From: Rehmannia glutinosa | Taxonomy: Eukaryota > Streptophyta > Magnoliopsida > Lamiales > Orobanchaceae | Direction: 5' to 3' | Length of the DNA stretch: 64,000 bases | NCBI GenBank assembly: GCA_016081115.2 | Contig: CM071928.1 | Span: 83,648,477 to 83,712,476 of the forward strand | Shown: positions 56,012 to 64,000 of the stretch, in pieces | How the letters are laid out: every line of letters starts with the position of its first letter | Position numbering within the stretch: the first letter of the stretch is position 1 | Position numbers and translations under genes: made by a program | The notes under the pieces: model-generated | What the model was told of the DNA's origin: nothing | Seen by the model: the letters and a program-made list of their open reading frames with translations, nothing else | Database searches by the model: none

Positions 56012-59000
56012 ATGGAAAATTGTGAGTCGTCGCAGAGTGTGAGGGTAGCGGTCAATATCAGACCGCTTGTGACCCCTGAGCTTCTTGTGGGCTGTACTGA
56101 TTGCATTACTGTCTATCCCGCTCAAAAGCAGGTTTTCATTTCTACCGCATTACTATCGTATGTTAGATTAACTTGCATTGTATTTTTATTAATGAGTTAT
56201 GATATTCTGAAAGTTGTGGGTGTTGATTAAATTGTTTCAATGCTTTTTATATCATCAGGTTTTTTGCTTATATATGTGAAACTGTATTCAAATTACATTA
56301 ACCAACAAGAAGCAGTAGGATAGGTTATTCAATGTCTTTTTGCTGCTCTTAGTTTCATATGTGCATGTGCTATTTTTGTTGAATTGGAAATAACATTCAT
56401 GTTGACTGGTTCTTGCTGGTGTTGGTGCAATTGGCTGCACAAACAGGTTCAAATTGGATCTCATGCATTTACATTTGACAACATCTTCGGTAGCAAGGGA
56501 TGCCCGTCTTCGTCAATATTTGATGAATGTGTTGCTCCACTAGTTGATGCCTTATTTCATGGATACAACGGCACTGTACTTGCTTACGGCCAGGTCTGCA
56601 ATTTAAGTATCTTTCATTATTTAATTGCTAAAAAAAAGTTTTTTGCACTTTGGTTGTAAGTCTGCATTTTGGTACCATTGTTAATGTTGCTTGTGGTTTT
56701 TGAAATTCTAGTCAACATGGATACTCATTTGTTATCTTTTTTATCATTCATTTGTAGACTGGATCTGGAAAGACTTATACCATGGGTACAAATTACAATG
56801 GTGAAGAGCATAGGAGTGCCGTCATTCCTAAAGTAATGGATACTATTTTCTCTAAAGCGGAGACTTTGAAGGAGTCTACAGAGTTTTTGATTAGAGTATC
56901 TTTTATTGAGGTATCAAATGTAAAATTGCAAAGTTTAGCTTTGAATATGGAGAATATTTCATTTTTCAAGTTGGTTATTCTTTAAGGTTAATCTTGCAGA
57001 TTTTCAAGGAAGAGGTGTTTGATTTGCTAGATCCAAAGACTACAGGGCCTGCAAGAGTTCCTATTCAAATTAGAGAAAGGGTGAATGGAGGGATTACACT
57101 TGCTGGGGTTACAGAGGCAGAGGTCAGGACAAAAGAAGAGATGGCTTCATTCCTGCTGCAAGGTTCATTATGTCGTGCTACAGGGAGCACTAATATGAAT
57201 AGCCAATCAAGGTTTTTTTTTCTTCTTTTGTGCCTTTGAGTTAAATTAATCAAATAGCCTAGCTACCATGTGCTTTATATATTATATATGCAGTTGATGT
57301 TTGATTAAGCTAAGATCATCCTGTTCCCATGTCTTAGCTAGAAATTGGAAGTTAGATAGGATCATGTTATGCATGGAATTTGTTTGTATATTTAATGAAA
57401 CTCAGTATTAAACTATGGTATTCTAAAGTTTGAGTGCAATCTGTATAATGTCCTTCTCACCTAGCTTTATCCTATTTCTCCAGTCGTTCACATGCCATTT
57501 TCACAATCTCAATGGAACAAAGAAGAATAACTCATTCTTCAGCTGGAGATGATGTTGGTGATGATGTTTTGATCGCAAAGCTCCATTTGGTAGACCTTGC
57601 GGGCTCTGAACGTGCAAAACGAACAGGTGCAGATGGGACACGCTTACAGGAAGGTAATTGCTTCTGTGGTGGTTATTTTTTTATATGCTGTTTCGTTTTC
57701 TGTGACCTTTTCAGAGTTGCTTGACCTATGTATGTATTTTGTTTAATAGTTTAGTTCTTTTTTCCCCCTCCAAAAAACATGTGAGGAATTGTCTTTATTT
57801 ACATGATGCTTGACCCCGAGGATCATTGCTTAAGCTATGAATTTTTGTTTTATTCTTATTTTGCTGTATCTGCTTGATAGAGTATTGTTCACTCCTTAGT
57901 TTTTCATCCAGATGAGAACTTCTCATGTTGATGTAAAGCTTACTTTTTCTGTTTGTTGGTTTGGAAGACTTACTGAATTTTCTATCTTCTGTTTTCACGT
58001 GGTCTAGGTATTCACATCAACAAGGGACTGTTGGCTCTTGGTAATGTCATCAGTGCCTTAGGAGATGACAAGAAGCGGAAAGAAGGAGGCCACGTTCCTT
58101 ACCGTGACAGCAAGTTAACACGCATATTACAGGCAAGGATGTCTTCTCACTTGCTCTCCAGATGTCTTTTAATGAGGAGACAAGATACTTTTACAAAGAT
58201 GAATTGCCAGTCTTCAACTTTGCATTTCAATGTCACATGTAGAGTTAGATGCATGTAGGTACCAACATTTGAGCTAATTGATTGACTAAAAAGCTTCAGA
58301 GCAGCTTTAGGCCTTTAGCTACTTTAATCCCATATTGAATTTGATTGAAATATATGTAGCAATTAATTTCATCCTTTGGTATAATCATTTGTCTTTCATT
58401 CATCAAGAGATTTTCTATTTTAATCATCTTGTTTTCCTTTAAGAAAGTCTTCTACAGAGAAATATTATTTTTCATGAATGTGCTTATCATGCTAATTAGT
58501 ACTTCATGTGTACAGGATTCTCTTGGCGGGAATAGCAAAACAATTATGATTGGTATGCTTTTGCATATGTTTTTATTTTACTGCTAGAAGGCATAAGTGT
58601 GTCTTTTTAATCCATATCAGACTTTGCTTAACATTATCTCCTCTATTTTTCTGGAACAATTGGTATAGACTATTCTTGGGTGTCATGGAACATTATTTTG
58701 TATATTTGCAGCATGCATTAGCCCTGCTGACACGAATGCTGAGGAGACGCTTAATACATTGAAGTACGCCAATCGTGCACGAAACATTCAAAATAAAGCA
58801 ATTGTAAGCCTCGAGCTATAGAAGTAATTAGTATCTAATTGTTATAATAGGTTCCAAAATTCAAAAAAGAAATAAAAGAAAATACACGTATATAATTTTT
58901 GGAATTCTGCTCACATTTAAATTTGTAGATCAACCGTGATCCAGCGACAGCTCAGTTGCAAAGGATGCGAAGTCAAATTGAACAATTGCAAGCAGAGTTA

Positions 59001-62000
59001 CTTTATCTCCGGGGGGACTCCAATGCACCAGCTGAAGAAATTAAAGTACAGCAATGCTCACCAGTTCTATGCCTAGTTTGTTTCAAGCATCAATCTTGAG
59101 TGTCCATATAAGATAACGACCATCTTTTTACAAAACAATCTTTTCTCTGGTCATTCCCATCACTTTAGATTTCAGAAGTGAAACTTTATATTTTCACTGA
59201 GAACCTTTTTGTTTTACATGTATCACTTATGTGTGTGTGTATATATAGATAGATAATTTCATCACATTCTTGGTTCTATTTTTGATATCTCTACATTTCT
59301 TGGTTTACAGATTCTTAAGCACAAAATATCTTTGCTGGAAGCAAGTAAAATGGAACTACAAGAGGCACTTCAAGAATGTCGAATCAGTTATGAGCATCTG
59401 ACGCAGCGTGCTATTGATGCTCAGGTTGGTCTTCTATTCATGTCAAATTCATTTGCTCCCAAAAAATGTTGAAATTCGAGGAAATGCTATATCTGCTTTT
59501 CTAATCTAATTGATTCCGTGTCAGGTTGAAAGAGATAGACTGATGATGCAAATTGAATTGGTTCAAAATGGAAAACCTTTGAATGAGTTTGACACCAAGT
59601 CCGATAAGGTTTGATTTTATAATTGTCTTGAAATTTCTAATCCATCGATTATTCTTGTGAACCATTCTGATTGAGTATTATATTTTACTCTCTTTTCTTG
59701 GAAAAAATATTTTCCTTGTCTTCAGGATTTTGATATGGTGAAAAGTTATATTACTAAGATTCAGGAACTAGAGTCTGAACTGATAAGGATACGAAATTCA
59801 AGCCGTTTAAGACATGAGAATTCTGTTGATTATCTCGACTCAGAAGATGATGGGAATCACTCAAAGAATTTATATCTCATGGATCCTGATTTAAACACTT
59901 TAGAAACAGAAGGTATGCTATCACTAGCTATTCTGCAATTGACAGTTTGTGGCAGCTTGATCTTCAGCAAAAGCCCCATATCTTGTATATATGTGATTTC
60001 AATATCATAATCATGTGTATTTAAGTAATCCTGCAGGAGGTTTTGGTGTAACCTACTGGTATTTATACAATAAGTCATTTTAGAGTGACCACTGCATACA
60101 TCATAATCTCTACTCTTGAACATCTTGCAGGCGTGGTTGAAGATGTGGAAAAGGAGCTTGAGCATTCTACTCTTCAGGAAAAACTGGACATGGAACTGAA
60201 AGAATTGGACAAAAGACTTGAAGAGAAGGAGGTAAACATTTTACTGGGGTATCTAAATCCAAAGTTTATTGACCGACTCTTTGCATTGGTGGCCATGCAG
60301 TTAAGAAAAATAGCAAATAGGTTATCATGGAGCTCATACACGAAAAATAATATAGATAAAAGTGATCAGAATAATCAATAGTATTCTCTTTAGGAATTTA
60401 GTATACTCCAAAGTTACTTTCATTTCTTGCCAGGCATCTTCCCAATTTTTGAATACCAATTGTTTTGTGGAAATCCCTTCATCTGAATTATCAATACAAT
60501 AATTTGTTTATCTTTTCTCTGTATAACATAAAGTTCTGGTTCATTTTGTTACATGTCAACTCGGCCTTTATCCCTTTAGAACTGATAAGAAAATGACCTC
60601 ACACCCAAGACAGATATGTAATGAAGTGGTCACAATTTTGTTCCACTTATGTGGTAACATGTGAACAACTCTTGTCCTCTTGTTCATATTAACATATGAA
60701 CCTGATTCAAGAAAAATGGATTGACAATGGAGTTGGTATGAAAGTGGAGTATTCGAACCTCCATGGTATGTTTCACTCAAACATTTTAGATTATAAATTT
60801 ATTCCCTCTCATTTATTCTCATGTTAAAGGCTGAAATGAAGCGGTTTGCCGGTGCTGATACGTCGGTTCTTAAGCAGCATTATGAGAGGAAAGTTCAAGA
60901 TTTAGAACTAGAAAAGAGGGCTTTACAGGTACATTCTCACTTATGATACTTTGATCTGTGATGTTCTATTGAAATGTGTATCTCTAAATACTGTTTTTCC
61001 TTTTTTTGTAGAAAGAAATTGAAGAACTTAGGCATAATCTTGCCAACATCTCTTCCAATTCTGATGATAGTGCTCATAAGCTGAAGGAAGAATATCTTCA
61101 AAAACTCAATCTCCTCGAGTCACAGGTGAATCATTATGGCGTTTTACATTTCTAGCTAATATTCATGCTAATAACTACATGCTTTCTACAGGTTGCTGTG
61201 CTAAAGAAGAAACAAGATGCCCAAGCTCAACTACTGAGACAAAAACAAAAAAGTGATGAAGCTGCAAAAAGACTACAGGATGAGATCCATAGAATAAAGA
61301 CACAAAAGGTGCTATTTTCTGGTACCCCAACTTGAGAACAAATGTGTTGTTAGTCTTCTATGTGCCATAAATTCTACTTTTTGTGTAAAGGTTCAATTAC
61401 AACAAAAGATAAAGCAAGAATCTGAGCAATTCAGGCAGTGGAAAGCATCTCGTGAAAAAGAAGTGCTTCAGGTAATTGCATAAATAAATCAGTTTTACAT
61501 GCTGAGGTTTTAGTCAACAAACTATTTTTGTTTTCCATTATGTTTCCTCTTTAATCTTATGTCAATAAGTCCAGCTGTTCCTTGAAGAAATTTGAAAAGT
61601 TTCTTTGTGTGCCTTCCACCCTCTTGCCATCCTATCTGATAAAATACAGCAGAAAATTGTATTATATTCTGCATTCTGAAACTAATAAATTTTTTGGGGA
61701 TGTCTTTTCTATAGCTGAAAAAGGAGGGACGAAGAAATGAATATGAGATGCATAAGCTGTTGGCACTCAACCAGAGGCAAAAGCTGGTAATTTGGTTTCT
61801 TGGTTCTATTATAGTTTTCTGAATTATGAAGATTAGAATTCTGTAACATATTGTTGCATATTGCATATCAGGTCTTGCAGCGGAAGACTGAAGAAGCTGC
61901 TATGGCTACAAAACGGCTTAAAGAGCTGCTAGATTCTCGGAAAGCTTCACGTGAAACACCTGGTTAGAATACAACAGATTTTGATGCTTTGAAGAATGCT

Positions 62001-63622
62001 TATGATTTCCTGTTTCATGATTTCTTGATATCTTTTGCATGTATGTATGCAGGTGCAGGAAGTAGCAAAGGTCCTGGAATTCAGGTATATATCTCTACTG
62101 AGGGCCTTGCTAGATTTATAGTGTTCTTTAATGGCTATATATTAGCATACATGAGAGTGGTACCCTGGATAATGTTATTTTCCATCCATTCATTTAATTT
62201 TATTAACATCTTGCTTTTGTTATCAAGGCATTAGTACAGACTATCGAGCATGAACTTGAGGTTACTGTAGGAGTACATGAAGTGCGGTCAGAATATGAGC
62301 GGCAAATGAAAGAGTAAATGCAATCACTTTTTCAGTACTTATGTCCATTTTATTGTTAACATTTTGTTGCAAGACCTATTACTGTTTTATTAGTTTATGA
62401 GTAATTTCTTCCTCGGGCAACTTTTTCCTCAAGAACATAAAGCATAATCTCTTTGTATTTATCTTGTTGACATTTGCCGTCAAGTTCTTCCAATAAAATA
62501 CATCCCAGATACATTTTTCTGTAAATGAATTTTTCTGATGACTTTTCTTTGAAGTGATTTTATAAGCTGAAAAGTGAATGGCTGGCATCACCACTAACTT
62601 CTGGCTCCTATTACTTTAACCTTTGGTTGACTGATTTAGGATTTCAACATTGGTCAATCAGTAAAGCTGAGAAATTTATGATTTATGAAAATCAAAATAA
62701 TGAAAAAAAGGAAAGACACCTCATAGCTAGTGATTCTGTTTCTTCTCCCCAAGGTATGATGTGTGTGGTTTGGCCCCATAAATGTCATGATCAGGTGGTG
62801 CCAGTCAGCGCAATTGGCTGGATGTTTATGACATGGAAAATAATTTCAGTTTCTATTTTGGTTTGGTTATAAGAGGAACAACATTATGCCTTTTGTTCTT
62901 TACACTTCCGGTACAAAGAGTTCAGGTTGCTAAGGGCAGATCACCAGAAGTTGTTTTCATTCTATAAATTGAAGTATTTTAGACCCATTGTTTAGTCGGT
63001 TAGGAATATATAAATTGACTGCTAACTAGAACGACACCCATGTTAGGTATCATAAATTGTGATGAAAGTGATGTTGGAAGTGAAAAACACTCTATTACTA
63101 CTCTGTTACTTTTTGTAATTTTGTTCTTAATTCTTTCCTTAAAAATAAAAAATAATATAAAAAGAAAAGGTGTAATTATTGATTTTTATACATGTGTAGG
63201 AGGGCTAAAATGGCTGAAGAGGTTGCAAGATTGAAGGAAGAAGCATTGATAGAAAGGCAGCAGAACTTAAGGTCTGAAGTTACACTGCTGAATTATTTTA
63301 GATGAGTTATGTATTTTTAGTGTTTTCTTTGTCCAGAATATTCTGTGCAGCAGAGTTATTGACTAAAGCACTAAATCGACTTTCTCCATTGCAGTGAATT
63401 CCCGCAAACAATGTCTCCTGGTGCTAGAAATTCGAGGGTTCATGCTCTTGAGAACATGCTGGCTACCTCTTCAAGTGCCCTTGTTTCCATGGCATCTCAA
63501 TTATCAGAAGCTGAGGAGCGTGAACGCGCATTTAGTGGCAGAGGAAGGTGGAACCAAGTCCGTACTCTTGCTGAAGCAAAAAACATCATGAACTTCCTTT
63601 TTAATCTGGCATCATCCTCCAG
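56012..63622 (+). CDS. KIN4C: Kinesin-4 family chromokinesin, KIN-4C-like (3' part beyond the window)
   Basis: Microtubule motor; plant KIN-4 kinesins act in cell-wall deposition and division. Coding exons seen: 56012-56131, 56447-56593, 56758-56910, 57000-57211, 57484-57653, 58008-58132, 58516-58552, 58712-58803, 58929-59045, 59311-59424, 59525-59608, 59726-59912, 60131-60231, 60830-60928, 61012-61125, 61192-61308, 61391-61471, 61715-61786, 61872-61962, 62053-62084, 62228-62313, 63200-63271, 63395-63622. Phases join throughout, giving 883 complete codons. The motor domain (about 8-350) has the P-loop GQTGSGKT at 88-95, switch I SSRSH at 210-214 and switch II DLAGSE at 248-253. A long coiled-coil stalk follows (LKHKISLLEASKMELQEAL, KELDKRLEEKE). 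The short N-terminus and wording such as VNIRPLVTPELLVGCTDC fit KIN-4C better than KIN-4A/FRA1. Intron 6 has a GC donor (58133). The DNA-binding tail is not in the window. Confidence 0.9.
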
Positions 63623-63681
63623 GTAATTGGTTCTTTAGTGTTACAACCTTTTCATGAAGTCTGGTGTGCTTTCTGAATTGT

Positions 63682-63820
63682 AGCCTAAGGCTCCAGGCGC
63701 TTAGGGCGCGGGCCACAGCGCCTTAGAAGCCCAAAGGCGGGCAACGTTTCAAAGGCGCGCGCCTGGCCGCTCCTTTTGCCTGGGCACGGGCGCACAAAAA
63801 GCGCGCCTTTGAGATCGCTG
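63682..63820. repeat. AGGCGC-rich repeat in the kinesin intron after exon 23
   Basis: GC-rich patch with repeated AGGCGC, GGGCGCG, GGCGCGCGCC and GCGCGCC words in an AT-rich intron, beginning GCCTAAGGCTCC. It resembles a repeat common in plant introns. A different sequence follows to the window edge; the right boundary is unknown. Confidence 0.5.
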
Positions 63821-64000
63821 TTTTTTTTTCCCCCCCTTTTACCACTTTTGTGAAGTTTTTATAACACTTTTTTAGTTGCCAAGCTTAATAAAAAAACAAA
63901 AAGAAGGGATTAGGGCAACGGAGCAAAACTTTTCTCTCCAATAATTGAGAACAGCGTGTGAGGAACCCAACTTCTGCCTTCTACCAGAGCCGCCTGGTGT

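Overview
The window is nuclear DNA of a flowering plant, probably a eudicot: AT-rich intergenic sequence, GT-AG introns, a plant J-protein, a plant ULP2-type SUMO protease, a KIN-4C-type kinesin, and typical plant transposons. The species cannot be named from the sequence. Three host genes are supported. They are a single-exon J-domain protein with an AT-hook (minus, 2667-1618), a 16-exon SUMO protease of the ULP2/SPF type (plus, 21487-33385, 929 residues by the splice model given), and the first 23 coding exons of a chromokinesin of the kinesin-4 family (plus, from 56012, running off the right edge).

Everything else is mobile-element sequence or its debris. From left to right: two hAT-type miniature elements side by side (3154-4203); a solo LTR carrying a 5S-rRNA-like promoter, a Cassandra-type element, inside an AT microsatellite (6828-7164); a minus-strand Helitron (7288-10146); a Sirevirus-like Copia element (10199-18813, target duplication TAATA) inserted in a second Helitron remnant; the SUMO protease gene; two Mutator-type MITEs and two SINE-like units (33880-36228); a dead L1-type LINE with an RNase H tail (36338-40268); a second Sirevirus-like element (40758-48496, target duplication ATCAT) that keeps gag but has lost most of pol; two hAT-type MITEs built from a CACGATAA motif (50086-51198); two plus-strand Helitrons (51223-52898 and about 52939-55483); then the kinesin gene.

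The most unusual structure is in the LTRs of the two Sirevirus-like elements. Between the TATA box and the poly(A) signal, so in the part expected to be R and present at both ends of the genomic RNA, lies a tandem array of short hairpins. Almost all have the same five-base loop GTGGT, but their stems differ. Element 1 has five per LTR and element 2 has eight. Stems change by paired substitutions between elements, the loop stays nearly fixed, and the last hairpin overlaps the AATAAA signal in all four LTRs. A U5 hairpin, a hairpin across the LTR/PBS junction, tandem nested inverted repeats in U3, palindromes of the CGACCGGTCG type and several polypurine tracts go with it. I do not know a described system that matches the GTGGT array. 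Sirevirus non-coding regions are, as I recall, already known for palindromic LTR motifs and multiple polypurine tracts, so novelty must be tested by search.

Splice sites were set by eye from reading frame and consensus. Element boundaries marked by target duplications are firm; other boundaries are approximate. Some frameshifts in the retroelements, and the CCGGTCG/CCGTCG differences between LTRs, could be assembly errors.
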